Below, one piece after another: positions 1 through 9,118 of a DNA stretch of 64,000 nt (position 1 is the first letter of the stretch; every line of letters starts with the position of its first letter). A model generated the notes under the pieces. It made no database searches, was not told the DNA's origin, and worked only from the letters and a program-made list of their open reading frames with translations. A program made the translations under genes and the position numbers. The stretch is taken from contig JAJTXQ010000049.1 in the NCBI GenBank assembly GCA_021462855.1, positions 1 to 64,000 of the forward strand, read 5' to 3'. Origin of the DNA: Dehalococcoidia bacterium (GTDB lineage: Bacteria; Chloroflexota; Dehalococcoidia; DSTF01; JACRBR01).

Positions 1-1000
<1,000 letters not shown>

Positions 1001-1090
1001 ACATGCACTTCCGGACGTGATTCGCGCATCCCATCGCAACGCGTTGGGCGCGTGGTACTGGCGTGTTTCCCTGTTCAAGACGTGCGACAC

Positions 1091-1165
1091 CGCGGGGTGG
1101 AGCAGTGGCAGCTCGTCGGGCTCATAACCCGAAGGTCGGAGGTTCGAATCCTTCCCCCGCTACCA
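1091..1165 (+). tRNA. initiator tRNA-fMet(CAT)
   Basis: A complete cloverleaf with anticodon CAT and an encoded CCA end. Three G:C pairs at the base of the anticodon stem (GGG/CCC) and an unpaired first acceptor position (C1 opposite T72) are the hallmarks of an initiator rather than an elongator tRNA. The acceptor and anticodon arms closely resemble the E. coli initiator. It lies between the 23S and 5S genes, so it is probably processed from the rRNA precursor. Confidence 0.95.
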
Positions 1166-1183
1166 TGTTTCGTCATGCCACGT

Positions 1184-1203
1184 CTGTGGCGCGAAAGCCA
1201 CAG
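1184..1203 (+). other. hairpin in the tRNA-5S spacer
   Basis: CTGTGGC and GCCACAG form a perfect 7-bp stem closed by GCGAAA between the initiator tRNA and 5S rRNA. It is probably an rRNA-precursor processing or spacing element. Nothing else is recognisable in the 1166-1230 spacer. Confidence 0.5.
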
Positions 1204-1230
1204 CACGCGGCATTTCACAACTGAATATTC

Positions 1231-1347
1231 TCTGGTGCTCAGAGCGAGGTGGACCCACCCGTTCCCATCCCGAACACGGCAGTGAAACGCCTCAGCGCCG
1301 ACGATACTGGGGGGGCAACCCTCTGTGGAAAATAGGCCAGTGCCAGG
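1231..1347 (+). rRNA. 5S ribosomal RNA
   Basis: About 117 nt with the conserved 5S core 'cccatcccgaacacgg' and 3' segment 'gtgccagg', which pairs with the 5' 'ctggtg' to form helix I. It follows 23S rRNA and the tRNA in the same orientation. End positions are accurate to a few bases. Confidence 0.93.
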
Positions 1348-1353
1348 GTTTAT

Positions 1354-1384
1354 GGACGCCCGACGCGACAAACGTCGGGCGTCC
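1354..1384 (+). terminator. rRNA operon terminator
   Basis: A perfect 12-bp GC-rich stem (GGACGCCCGACG / CGTCGGGCGTCC) with a 7-nt loop begins about seven bases after 5S rRNA. The T-tract is weak (ccattt). Its position just after the last rRNA gene makes it the likely operon terminator. The remaining 74 bases up to the next gene show nothing recognisable. Confidence 0.75.
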
Positions 1385-1458
1385 GCCATTTGCCCGTTGC
1401 TCTCTCCGATGGCGTGAGGCATGGCCGGCGGCCGCACGGCGCGCGGGCGCCTCGCGCG

Positions 1459-3582
1459 CTACGCCGGCCAGCGCTTGCTGACGATGACGTCGAGTCCGCC
1501 GGTGGCTTCCTGCACCTCAACGCGGGTGTCGGAGCCCTGGCGGCGGTAGACGAGCGTGACGTTGCCGCCGCCGACGCGCAGGCCTTCTACGCGCACGCTG
1601 TTGAGCCAGTGCGGCAGGGTCGGGTTGATGATGCGCAGCCGGCGCTCCGGCGCTTCGGCCTTCAGGCCGAGCATGGCCTGGGTGATGAGCGGAACTGTGC
1701 CGGCGGCCCACGACTGCGGACGGCAGGCTACGGGATACGGCACGGGCGGGCTATTCGGCGAACGGCGCTCGCCGCCGAACAGCTCGGGAAGACGGAAGTA
1801 GGCGAACGATGTCGCGGCGTCGAACATGGCCGTGGCGATGTCGAGGAGGTCGTTCTCGAACCCGTACATCTTGAACCCCATGGCGGCGATGCTGTTGTCG
1901 TGCGGCCATACGGTGCCGACGTGGTAGCCGAGCGGGTTGAAGCGCGGGTTGTCCTCGCTGAGCGTCCGGATGCCCCAGCCGGAGAACATGTCGTCGGCCA
2001 TGGCGCGGCCCACGACCTCGGCCGCGCGCGTGGCGTCGAGGATGCCGGACCAGAGGCAGTGCAGCGGGTTGCTGGTGACGGCCTCGGCGCGCGCGCCGGC
2101 GCCATCGAGCGCGACGGCGACGAAGCGCTGGCCGTCGATCCAGAAGTCCTCGTTGAAGCGGCGATGCAGGCGGCGCGCGTCGCGCCGCAGCTTGTCCGCG
2201 AGCTTCGCCTCGCCGATGCGGTCGAGCGCCGGTGCGAGCCGGGTGCGCGCGGCATAGGCGTAGCCCTGTACCTCGGCGAGCGCGATCGGCGCCTGCGCGA
2301 GTGTGCCGTCGGCGTGGACGATGGCGTCCCAGGAGTCCTTCCATCCCTGGTTGAGCAGGCCTTTTGCGGAGCGCTTTTCGTACGAGAGGTAGCCGCGGTC
2401 CTGCACGTCGCCGTAGCGTTCGATCCAGTCGATCGCGGCGGTGATCGCGGGCAGCAGCGTGCGGACCATGCGGACGTCGCCGGTCCACTCGAAGTACGCC
2501 GCGGCGAGCATGAGGAAGAGGGGCGTCGAGTCGATGCTGCCGTAGTACGGGCTGTACGGCAGCTCGCCCGACCGCGAGAGCTCGTCGAATCGCAGTTCGT
2601 GGAACACCTTGCCGGGCTCCTCGTCGCGGGCGTGGTCGACGTCGCGCCCCTGCCACTTGGCCATGAGGCGGAGGACGTTGCGCGCGATCGAGGGGCGATA
2701 GGCGAGCGTCTGCATCGCCATGATGCAGCTGTCGCGGCCGAATGGCGCATCGAACCACGGTGTGCCGGCGGCGGGGTAGCTCTCGCCCTCGGCGGTCTCG
2801 CTCCAGAGCATGCGGATGTCGTTGAGTGAGCGGGAGAGCACGCGGTTGAAGAACTCGTTGTCGGTGGTGATGCGGGTACAGCCCTCGTTCCAGCGTCGGT
2901 AGTCACCGCCGACGGTGGCGAGGCGGCCGCGGGCGGGGCGGCGCTTCGCGCCCTGGCCGTCGAGGTTGATTTCGATCCGCAACGTTGTCGCCTGGCGGGG
3001 GGGCAGGGTGACGCGGAACATCGCCGTGGCGTCATCGAGGTAGTCGGGTTTGCGGTCGAACTCGACGTGCGTGGCGCGCTCGCGCCCGTCGATGCCGCGG
3101 TAGGCGTAGCGGACCGCGCGTTCTTCGATGACGGCGGGTCGATGCTCGCCGTGGCGCTCGCGCTCGTAACCGCGCACGTCGAAGATGTCGGCGAAGTCGG
3201 CCCCGAGCTCGTAGAGCAGCGAGAGCGTCACGGGAAACGGGTTGAAGTTGACGAGGCGAAGCGTCTCCTCGATGAGGTCGGCGACGACGCGCGTGCGGCG
3301 GATCTCGACGGTGCCGCGGGCAATCGTACGGCCGGCGTCGCTCTGCAGCGTGGGGTTCGTCATCACCTGCTCCATCGCATAGCCGTGCTCGGCGGTGGAG
3401 AGCAGGACGACCGGGCGCACGCCGTTCAGTGTGAGCTGGTACGACGACAGGTGGCGCGTGTCGGCGTGGTAGATGCCGTAGCCGCGCGCGTTGCCCGGCG
3501 GGACGTTGCCGTCGGGGTCCGTGAGCAGGAAGTACGAGCGCTCGCGGACGACGAGCGCGTCGCGGATGTCCTCGATGCCCAT
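1459..3582 (-). CDS. glycogen-debranching-type enzyme (amylo-alpha-1,6-glucosidase family)
   Basis: The 707-residue protein has an N-terminal beta-rich domain of the GDE_N_bis type (about residues 10-230, opening with 'ERSYFLLTDPDGNVPPGN') and a C-terminal (alpha/alpha)6 barrel. The barrel carries family motifs 'FGRDS' near residue 270 and 'GWKDSWDA' near 415. Enzymes of this family hydrolyse alpha-1,6 branches or related glucosides in the cytoplasm; the substrate cannot be told from sequence. The chosen ATG is preceded by GAGGGCGAG. It lies downstream of, and in the same direction as, a glycosyltransferase (131-bp gap), suggesting a shared role in storage glucan or compatible-solute metabolism. 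No signal peptide is visible. Confidence 0.85.
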   Translation of the reverse strand: MGIEDIRDALVVRERSYFLLTDPDGNVPPGNARGYGIYHADTRHLSSYQLTLNGVRPVVLLSTAEHGYAMEQVMTNPTLQSDAGRTIARGTVEIRRTRVVADLIEETLRLVNFNPFPVTLSLLYELGADFADIFDVRGYERERHGEHRPAVIEERAVRYAYRGIDGRERATHVEFDRKPDYLDDATAMFRVTLPPRQATTLRIEINLDGQGAKRRPARGRLATVGGDYRRWNEGCTRITTDNEFFNRVLSRSLNDIRMLWSETAEGESYPAAGTPWFDAPFGRDSCIMAMQTLAYRPSIARNVLRLMAKWQGRDVDHARDEEPGKVFHELRFDELSRSGELPYSPYYGSIDSTPLFLMLAAAYFEWTGDVRMVRTLLPAITAAIDWIERYGDVQDRGYLSYEKRSAKGLLNQGWKDSWDAIVHADGTLAQAPIALAEVQGYAYAARTRLAPALDRIGEAKLADKLRRDARRLHRRFNEDFWIDGQRFVAVALDGAGARAEAVTSNPLHCLWSGILDATRAAEVVGRAMADDMFSGWGIRTLSEDNPRFNPLGYHVGTVWPHDNSIAAMGFKMYGFENDLLDIATAMFDAATSFAYFRLPELFGGERRSPNSPPVPYPVACRPQSWAAGTVPLITQAMLGLKAEAPERRLRIINPTLPHWLNSVRVEGLRVGGGNVTLVYRRQGSDTRVEVQEATGGLDVIVSKRWPA

Positions 3583-3713
3583 CGGCTCGCCCTCGGGAAG
3601 GGCGTCCCAATCGGCTTCGGTCGCTGGTCTCGGATCAGCGGCGATGGTCCTGGTGCCTCCTGCGGGATGTGCGCGGGGCGTCGCCTATACGGTACCCGCC
3701 GCGGGCGGCGGTG

Positions 3714-4826
3714 TCATGCGACGGCGAGCGGCTTGCCGGCGCCATCCCGTCGCTCGGCGGCGGGATCGAGCCGCGGCGTGCCGGCCTTCCGTCCGGCGCG
3801 CTCGATCACGCGCTCGTAGATGCGCAGGTAGCGCTCGGCCATCATCGCGGGCGCGAAGTTCTGGCGCACGTGCTCGCGGCAGCGCGCCGGGTCGATCGAG
3901 GGCACGGCGGACACGGCGTCGGCCATCTCGTCGGCGGAATCGACGACGAAGCCGGTCTCGCCGTGGACGATGAGCTCCTCGGCACTGCCGCGACGGAACG
4001 CGATCACGGGCGTGCCGCATGCCATCGACTCGGGCATGACGAGGCCGAACGGCTCGTCCCAAGTCAGGGGCATCAGCAGGCAGTACGCGTCGCGGTAGAG
4101 CGCGCGCTTCTGCTTGGCGTCGGCCTCGCCGACGAAGACGATCTGCTCTCCGTCGATGAGGTCGCGCACGACTTCCTCGAAGAAGCGGCGGTCGTAGTGG
4201 TCGACCTTTCCGGCCAGGATGAGCCGCCGGCCGAGCCGCCTGGCGACGTGGATCGCGATTTCTGGTCCCTTCTCCGGCGCGATGCGGCTGAGGAAGAGCA
4301 GGTCTTCGCCCTTGTCCCTTGCGAACGGGAACGTATCGACATCGATGGCGTTGTGCACGTAGCCGGCGTGCCAGCCGGGGCCCTCGATTGGCAGCGTGTT
4401 GCGCAGCTGCGTGCTGCCGATGGTGTTGTACGCGCCCTTGTAGCGATCCCAGATGAACTTGGTGTCGGGCGTGAGCATGCAGTGCATGGTCGAGAGGATC
4501 GGTGTGTCCACGAGGGCCGACATCGCCATCGCCGGTTCGCCGGCATGGTTGTGGATGATGTCTACCTCGCCCGCGAGGCCGAGCGCGGCGGCGATGTGCG
4601 CCCAGTCGTACGGCGCGCGGTCGCGCAGGTCATCGGCGCGGCGCAGGCTGCGCTCGAACGTGGAGGCGAGGCGCGCGCTGGTCGTGGAGTCTCCCGACGC
4701 GGCGAGGATCACGTCGTGGCCGCGGCGGACGAGCTCCTCGGTAAGTAGGCTGACGACGGCCTCCGTGCCGCCGTACGCCGGCGGCGGGACAGACTCCCAC
4801 AACGGCGCGATCTGCAGGATGCGCAT
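3714..4826 (-). CDS. GT4-family glycosyltransferase
   Basis: The 370-residue protein is a GT-B fold transferase. The N-terminal half opens with 'MRILQIAPLWESVPPPAYGG' (acceptor side). The C-terminal half has the nucleotide-sugar site, including 'EKGPEIAIHVARRLG' and the E-x7-E motif in 'EPFGLVMPE', followed by 'GTPVIAF' and 'GETGFVVD'. It should transfer a sugar with retention of configuration; donor and acceptor are unknown. A strong GAGGGGG ribosome site lies 3 nt before the ATG. It is the promoter-proximal gene of a likely two-gene unit with the debranching-type enzyme and is divergent from the DinB gene. The 196-bp divergent region shows no further recognisable element apart from the DinB -10 box. 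Confidence 0.88.
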   Translation of the reverse strand: MRILQIAPLWESVPPPAYGGTEAVVSLLTEELVRRGHDVILAASGDSTTSARLASTFERSLRRADDLRDRAPYDWAHIAAALGLAGEVDIIHNHAGEPAMAMSALVDTPILSTMHCMLTPDTKFIWDRYKGAYNTIGSTQLRNTLPIEGPGWHAGYVHNAIDVDTFPFARDKGEDLLFLSRIAPEKGPEIAIHVARRLGRRLILAGKVDHYDRRFFEEVVRDLIDGEQIVFVGEADAKQKRALYRDAYCLLMPLTWDEPFGLVMPESMACGTPVIAFRRGSAEELIVHGETGFVVDSADEMADAVSAVPSIDPARCREHVRQNFAPAMMAERYLRIYERVIERAGRKAGTPRLDPAAERRDGAGKPLAVA

Positions 4827-5010
4827 GTACCCCCTCTGTGGTCGGTTCGCCTGGGATGTGCGGGCCGTTCGCTTCGCCCGCTTTAGTCATACACCCGCCG
4901 GCGGCGTTCCGACAATGGGTTTTCGCGCGCCGGCGCCGGCGTGCACCGCATGCTGCACGGTCGATGGCACGACGTTTACGGATCTGCAACGCGCACGCGA
5001 TCGCTCGGGC

Positions 5011-5016
5011 TACACT
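5011..5016 (+). promoter_or_regulatory. -10 box of a leaderless gene (TACACT)
   Basis: TACACT is separated by only 6 nt from the ATG at 5023 and there is no Shine-Dalgarno sequence, so the transcript should begin at or next to the start codon. No -35 hexamer is evident. Confidence 0.55.
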
Positions 5017-5022
5017 GGCCGC

Positions 5023-6033
5023 ATGGAGCCCTACGTCCACGACGCGATGCTCGACATGCTGCATGCGCGCGATGCGCTGGACCGCGCGTTCGACGCCGTG
5101 GCCGCGGACCAGTGGGCAAGGTATGTGCCGTACGGCGGTCTCACGGTGCACGACGTGCTCGCGCACATGGCCGCGGCTGACCAGGTGTGGGCGCTGACGG
5201 CGCAGGGGCTCCTGCGGGGCGAGACCGCGCAGTCTCCGCCGCTCGGCGCGGGCGAGCGCGCGGCGGCCCGCGCGCGGGCGATCGAGCGGGGGCGCGGGCG
5301 GGCGCCGGCGGACCTGCGCGAGGAGATGGCGAGCCGGCGCGCGCTGTTGCTCGCGCTGTATGGCGAACTCGAGCCGCGTCACCTGGCGCTGGCGCTGCCG
5401 TCGTACGGCGAGCGCCACAACTCGGTGCGCGAGCGCATCTGGCGCGGCTACCACGACCGGCTCCACGCCGACGACGTCCGGCGGGCGCTGTCGGTGACGT
5501 GGCATCCGCAGCGGCTGACGTTCCGGCGCGAGATCGAGGACGCGGTGGAGGCACTCGACCCCGGCGAGACGTTGTATGTCGCCTACAGCGTCGACGCGAC
5601 GCGATGGGAGACGCCATCGCCGCTGCCGGGCTGGAGCTACCGGCAGCTGCTGGCGCACATCGCGACGGGTGACTGGGTGCTGCAGCAGCACCTCGCGCGC
5701 CTGATCGAGCGTGGTACGCCGGCAGAGTGGCCGGACATCGCCGCGGGCAACGCGGAACGCATCGAGGAGCGGCAGTTCAGCACGGACGGCAAACTGATCG
5801 ACGAGTACTTGTCGATGCGGCACGCGACGGTGCGCCTGCTGGCGCAGATGACGGAGCGGCATCTCGCGCAGCCGATCGAGTTGTGGTTCGAGCCGGACCG
5901 GCGCGAGCACACGGTGCTTGGCTACATCCGCGGCTTTCACCGGCACGAGGCCGCGCATCGCGAGCAGCTGCGCCCGGCGATGCGGTACGCGACGGCGCGG
6001 GGAGGTGCGCGCGATGCCGCTGTTCAGGCGTAA
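5023..6033 (+). CDS. double DinB-fold protein
   Basis: The 336-residue protein holds two DinB/maleylpyruvate-isomerase-like four-helix domains. Domain 1 (about 1-165) has the typical start 'LTVHDVLAHMAAADQVW' and an H-x3-H pair in 'YHDRLHADD'. Domain 2 (about 180-330) has 'WSYRQLLAHIATGDW' and the H-x3-H pair in 'FHRHEAAHREQL'. These histidines form the metal site in the superfamily, whose members include thiol-dependent transferases; the actual reaction is unknown. The reading frame is open upstream, but the ATG at 5023 lies 6 nt after TACACT and begins the conserved domain, so it is chosen. The 3' end overlaps the next gene by 20 bases. Confidence 0.82.
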   Translation: MEPYVHDAMLDMLHARDALDRAFDAVAADQWARYVPYGGLTVHDVLAHMAAADQVWALTAQGLLRGETAQSPPLGAGERAAARARAIERGRGRAPADLREEMASRRALLLALYGELEPRHLALALPSYGERHNSVRERIWRGYHDRLHADDVRRALSVTWHPQRLTFRREIEDAVEALDPGETLYVAYSVDATRWETPSPLPGWSYRQLLAHIATGDWVLQQHLARLIERGTPAEWPDIAAGNAERIEERQFSTDGKLIDEYLSMRHATVRLLAQMTERHLAQPIELWFEPDRREHTVLGYIRGFHRHEAAHREQLRPAMRYATARGGARDAAVQA

Positions 6034-6421
6034 GCCGCGGCCGTTGCCGCCGCCATCGCAGCCGCTGCCGGATGGCGAGGAGGTCGAGCGGGCGGTCCGC
6101 GCCACGTTGCTCTACGGCAAGCAAGACATCGACGGCGTGCTGCACATGACGAACCGGCGGCTCGTGTTCGAAGCGCACAAGGGTGACGCGAAGTGGATGA
6201 TCGTGCCGTACGCCGATGTGCGCGCAACGGGCCTGTATCCGGCGCCCGGGCTGGCGATGGGCGCGCCAAGCTCGCGCCGGCAGTGCCTGATGGTGCAGAC
6301 GGAGCAGGGCGAACAGGTCTGGTGGGACTTTGGCGAACGCGAGGAGCGCGAGTGGCTGCCGCTCGTGCAAGAGCGGGTCGCCGCCGCGCGGCCGGCGGCG
6401 GAGGACGGCGGGGAGGCTTAG
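6014..6421 (+). CDS. small conserved protein with PH/GRAM-like fold, unknown function
   Basis: The 135-residue protein has a basic, proline-rich N-terminus (RRKPRPLPPPSQPLP) followed by a beta-rich core ('RATLLYGKQDIDGVLHMTNR', 'RLVFEAHKGDAKWMIVPYAD') resembling GRAM/PH-like domains, which often bind lipids or partner proteins. No catalytic motif is visible. GGAGGTG at 6001-6007 precedes the ATG. The start lies inside the end of the double DinB gene, so the two are translationally coupled. Its stop overlaps the stop of the convergent MazG gene by 4 bases. The family call is tentative. Confidence 0.65.
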   Translation: MPLFRRKPRPLPPPSQPLPDGEEVERAVRATLLYGKQDIDGVLHMTNRRLVFEAHKGDAKWMIVPYADVRATGLYPAPGLAMGAPSSRRQCLMVQTEQGEQVWWDFGEREEREWLPLVQERVAAARPAAEDGGEA

Positions 6422-7767
6422 CGCGCGCGCTCGGCCGACTCGACGTGCGCGCGGAACCGCCGGACGGCGAGCCGCAGCGCCTCCTCGGCGTCGATCTCGT
6501 GCTCGCGGGCGAGCTCGACGATGCCGAACAGCAGGTCGCCGAGCGCTTCGGCGCTGGTCGCGCGGGCGATCGCGCCGGCGAGCGCGCGTTCGAGCGTGGC
6601 CGGCGTCGCAGGCGCGGGAGCGAGTCCCGCCTTCGCGGCGCGCGACTGCACGGATTGCGCTTGCGCGAGGGCGGGCATCGCCTTCGGCACCGCATCGAGG
6701 AGCGGAGCATCGCCGCGCTCCGCCTGCTTGAGCGTCTCCCAGTTGCGCAGCACCTCCTGCGCGCCGGAGACCTCGGTCTCGCCGAATACGTGCGGGTGGC
6801 GGCGGATGAGCTTTTCGGCGATCGCCCCGATCACGTCCTCGATGACGAACTCGCCGTTGTCCTCGGCGACCTGCGCGTGGAGCAGCACCTGCATCAACAG
6901 GTCGCCGAGCTCTTCCGCCATCCGCTTGGGCTCGCCGCCGTCGAGCGCGTCGAGCGCTTCGTACGCTTCCTCGAGCAGATAGCGCTTGAGCGTCTGGTGC
7001 GTCTGCTCGAGGTCCCACGGGCAGCCGCCGACGGGCGCGCGCAGCTGCGCGACGACGGCGCGCAACCCCTCGAACGAGCGCACGTCGTCGGTTCGGGCGA
7101 GGGGCGGGACGTAGAGCGTGGTGAGGTGGTCGAAGGTGGCGTCGCGGTCCATGCGCTCGACGGTGGTGTCGAGGACCGACGCACCGGCGACGACACGTAC
7201 GGCGTGGGCCGGCGGGTAGACCTCGAGCAGCGCGAGCTTGGCGTGTGACGCGGCGCGCGCGTCGTACACCTGCGCGATGATGGCCGGGCGCTGCGGGACG
7301 AGGAGCCGCGACCGCCCAACGAGCGAGAGCGCGTCGAGCACGAGCAGCCCGTCCTGCAGCGGGTCGAGTCCGAGGCGGGCGGCGACGTCGTCGAGGAAGC
7401 TGATGCCGGCGACGATGCGGACGTCGATGCCGGCGGCGGGCGCGCGGTCGAGCAGCGCGCGCACCGTCGCCTCACCGAACAGCGGGTGTCCGGGCACCGC
7501 GTAGACGGCGCCCGGGGCGCCGGCGGCTGCCTGGAGGACGCGTGCGACGATGGTCGCGTACACGTCATCGAACGAGGCGCCGGTGTCGTAGACATCGTCG
7601 AAGGAGTGGTAGCGCGGGCCGGGCGGCAGCGCCGGCACCGTCGGGTGGCGCGAGGTGCGGAGCCAGACTTCGGGCGCGCCGGCGAGCGCCGCGCGCGCTT
7701 CGAGCGTCAGGAGCGCAGGGTCGCCGGGACCGATGCCGACGATGGTCAGGAGGGATGCGGGCGCCAC
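6418..7767 (-). CDS. mazG: tetrapyrrole-methylase-like/MazG nucleotide pyrophosphohydrolase fusion
   Basis: The 449-residue protein has the YabN layout. An N-terminal SAM-dependent (tetrapyrrole) methylase-like domain occupies about 1-220 and includes 'VGIGPGDPALLTLEA'. A C-terminal MazG domain occupies about 230-440, with the start motif 'GGCPWDLEQTHQTLKRYL', metal-binding acidic residues in 'EEAYEALDALDGG' and 'EELGDLLMQVLLH', and a second weaker repeat. MazG hydrolyses NTPs to NMP and PPi and helps clear abnormal nucleotides; the methylase half has no settled role. The start is GTG, 6 nt after GATAAT, as in other leaderless genes here. The stop overlaps the convergent gene. Confidence 0.9.
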   Translation of the reverse strand: MAPASLLTIVGIGPGDPALLTLEARAALAGAPEVWLRTSRHPTVPALPPGPRYHSFDDVYDTGASFDDVYATIVARVLQAAAGAPGAVYAVPGHPLFGEATVRALLDRAPAAGIDVRIVAGISFLDDVAARLGLDPLQDGLLVLDALSLVGRSRLLVPQRPAIIAQVYDARAASHAKLALLEVYPPAHAVRVVAGASVLDTTVERMDRDATFDHLTTLYVPPLARTDDVRSFEGLRAVVAQLRAPVGGCPWDLEQTHQTLKRYLLEEAYEALDALDGGEPKRMAEELGDLLMQVLLHAQVAEDNGEFVIEDVIGAIAEKLIRRHPHVFGETEVSGAQEVLRNWETLKQAERGDAPLLDAVPKAMPALAQAQSVQSRAAKAGLAPAPATPATLERALAGAIARATSAEALGDLLFGIVELAREHEIDAEEALRLAVRRFRAHVESAERAR

Positions 7768-7773
7768 GCGGCC

Positions 7774-7779
7774 ATTATC
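7774..7779 (-). promoter_or_regulatory. -10 box of leaderless mazG (GATAAT)
   Basis: On the minus strand GATAAT is followed by 6 nt and then the GTG start of mazG. There is no ribosome binding site in between. Confidence 0.55.
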
Positions 7780-7896
7780 GCGGGCGGGCCCAGGGCGTGG
7801 TAGGTGCGCCGCCCCTGCGGGTGGCAGCGGCCGTGCGCCAGCGAGTACGATCAGCGGACGAGGTGGCTCCGGTGGCGGAAGAGAGCGGCGAAGGGC

Positions 7897-7925
7897 TTGA
7901 CAACGCGGATCCGCGCGAAGAGAAT
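7897..7925 (+). promoter_or_regulatory. promoter for the TIGR01906 membrane protein
   Basis: TTGACA (7897-7902), a 17-bp spacer and GAGAAT (7920-7925) form a sigma-70-type promoter. It would start transcription near 7932, upstream of the AGGGAG ribosome site and ATG at 7965. This supports the ATG over in-frame upstream GTG codons. Confidence 0.55.
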
Positions 7926-7964
7926 GCGGATGTCGCGGCGGCGGGGCGGCAGAGGGAGACCCAC

Positions 7965-8702
7965 ATGGGCTTTCTCCGCGTGCTCGCCACGATCCTCTTC
8001 GTGATCGCGTTGCCGGTCGCGCTCCTCACCACGAACATCCGCCTGCTTGCCAACTCGCCGCTGGTGTACGACTACGCCTTCGACCGCTACGACGCGGAGG
8101 CGGCGACCGGGCTCTCGCGCGCGGACCTCGACAGCACGGCGAAGGCGCTGCGCGGCTACTTCAACAACGGCGAGACGACCTTTTACCACACCGTGACCGA
8201 GGACGGGCTCGAGGCGCCGGTCTTCAACGCGCGCGAGACGCGGCACATGGAGGACGTGAAGTCGCTGATCGTGCGGGTGAACCGCGTGCAGGAGCTGACG
8301 TTCATCTACGTGCTCGGCTATGTCGTCGCGTTCTTCATCTGGGCGCGGGAGGGGAGCGTGCGGCAGCTGGCCGGCCAGTCGCTGGTCGGGCTGGGGTTGG
8401 GGCTGCTCGCCGTCGCGGGGGTCGGCGTGTTCGCGGCGTTCGGGTTCGACGCGGCGTGGGACCGGTTCCATGGCCTCGTGTTTACGAACGACCTGTGGCG
8501 GCTGGACCCGACGAGAGATCACTTGATCCAGATGTTCCCCGAGCCGTTCTGGCGCGATATGACGGTGCTGATGGGCGCGATGTGCGCCGCCGAGACGCTG
8601 ATCATCGGCGTCGTGTCGGCGGTGTACCTCGCCGGCTCGCGGCGCGAGCGCACGCGCCTGCCCGGCGCGATCGACGTGAAGGCGACGACGCAAGCGGCGT
8701 AG
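7965..8702 (+). CDS. TIGR01906 / DUF1461 family integral membrane protein
   Basis: The 245-residue protein has one N-terminal transmembrane helix ('FLRVLATILFVIALPVALLT') and an external loop with the family-typical 'SPLVYDYAF'. A segment around 'FNARETRHMEDVK' follows, then three further membrane helices (about 105-125, 130-155, 200-225). This matches the DUF1461/TIGR01906 family, whose function is unknown. The ATG is preceded by AGGGAG and by a sigma-70-type promoter. An upstream GTG at 7872 is in frame and cannot be excluded. It stands alone, divergent from mazG. Confidence 0.82.
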   Translation: MGFLRVLATILFVIALPVALLTTNIRLLANSPLVYDYAFDRYDAEAATGLSRADLDSTAKALRGYFNNGETTFYHTVTEDGLEAPVFNARETRHMEDVKSLIVRVNRVQELTFIYVLGYVVAFFIWAREGSVRQLAGQSLVGLGLGLLAVAGVGVFAAFGFDAAWDRFHGLVFTNDLWRLDPTRDHLIQMFPEPFWRDMTVLMGAMCAAETLIIGVVSAVYLAGSRRERTRLPGAIDVKATTQAA

Positions 8703-8781
8703 CACCGCGCGCGGCAGCCATCAACACCGCCAGTCCACCAGCGCAACGTCTACCGTGGCTTGACCGCGTCCGCGCTTCGCG

Positions 8782-8997
8782 TCAGTGGTGGTACACGGCG
8801 GGGATGTAGCGGAACGGGACGGGGTCGCGCGGGGCCCCGTCTTCGATCCGGTCGAGCTCATAGACGAGCCACGTGCGCGCCTCGGCGAGCCAGGCGAGCG
8901 GCGCGTTGAGCTCGGCAAGGCCGCGGCGCGCGGCCTCGCGCCTCAACTCCTCGAGCGTGCGATCGAGTTCGGCGGAGAGATCTGTGAGGCTGTGCAT
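8782..8997 (-). CDS. small coiled-coil protein, unknown function
   Basis: The 71-residue protein begins 'MHSLTDLSAELDRTLEELRR' and is predicted to be largely helical and amphipathic at the N-terminus. A tryptophan-containing middle follows ('LAWLAEARTWLVYELDRIED'). An excellent ribosome site (AAGGAGG) lies about 8 nt before the ATG, which is why this short frame is accepted inside a longer open frame. I do not recognise the family. It is divergent from selA. Confidence 0.6.
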   Translation of the reverse strand: MHSLTDLSAELDRTLEELRREAARRGLAELNAPLAWLAEARTWLVYELDRIEDGAPRDPVPFRYIPAVYHH

Positions 8998-9105
8998 GCG
9001 GGGCGCCTCCTTGCGGTGCTCGCGCTGCCACCATGTGCGCGAGAGGGGGCGATTATACGCGCGCGCGAGCGGTCTATTCCAGAGCCGGCCGCCCGGATCC
9101 GGTGT

Positions 9106-9111
9106 TAAGAT
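9106..9111 (+). promoter_or_regulatory. -10 box of leaderless selA (TAAGAT)
   Basis: TAAGAT is followed by 7 nt and the ATG at 9119, without a Shine-Dalgarno sequence. Confidence 0.5.
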
Positions 9112-9118
9112 TGCGCAT

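Noticed and set aside
1052-1437. Short frames across the tRNA and 5S rRNA
   Set aside because: They overlap structured RNA genes and lack ribosome sites or homology.
4453-5022. 190-codon N-terminal extension of the double DinB protein
   Set aside because: It overlaps the glycosyltransferase gene on the other strand, is low-complexity, and the -10 box 6 nt before ATG 5023 places transcription start after it.
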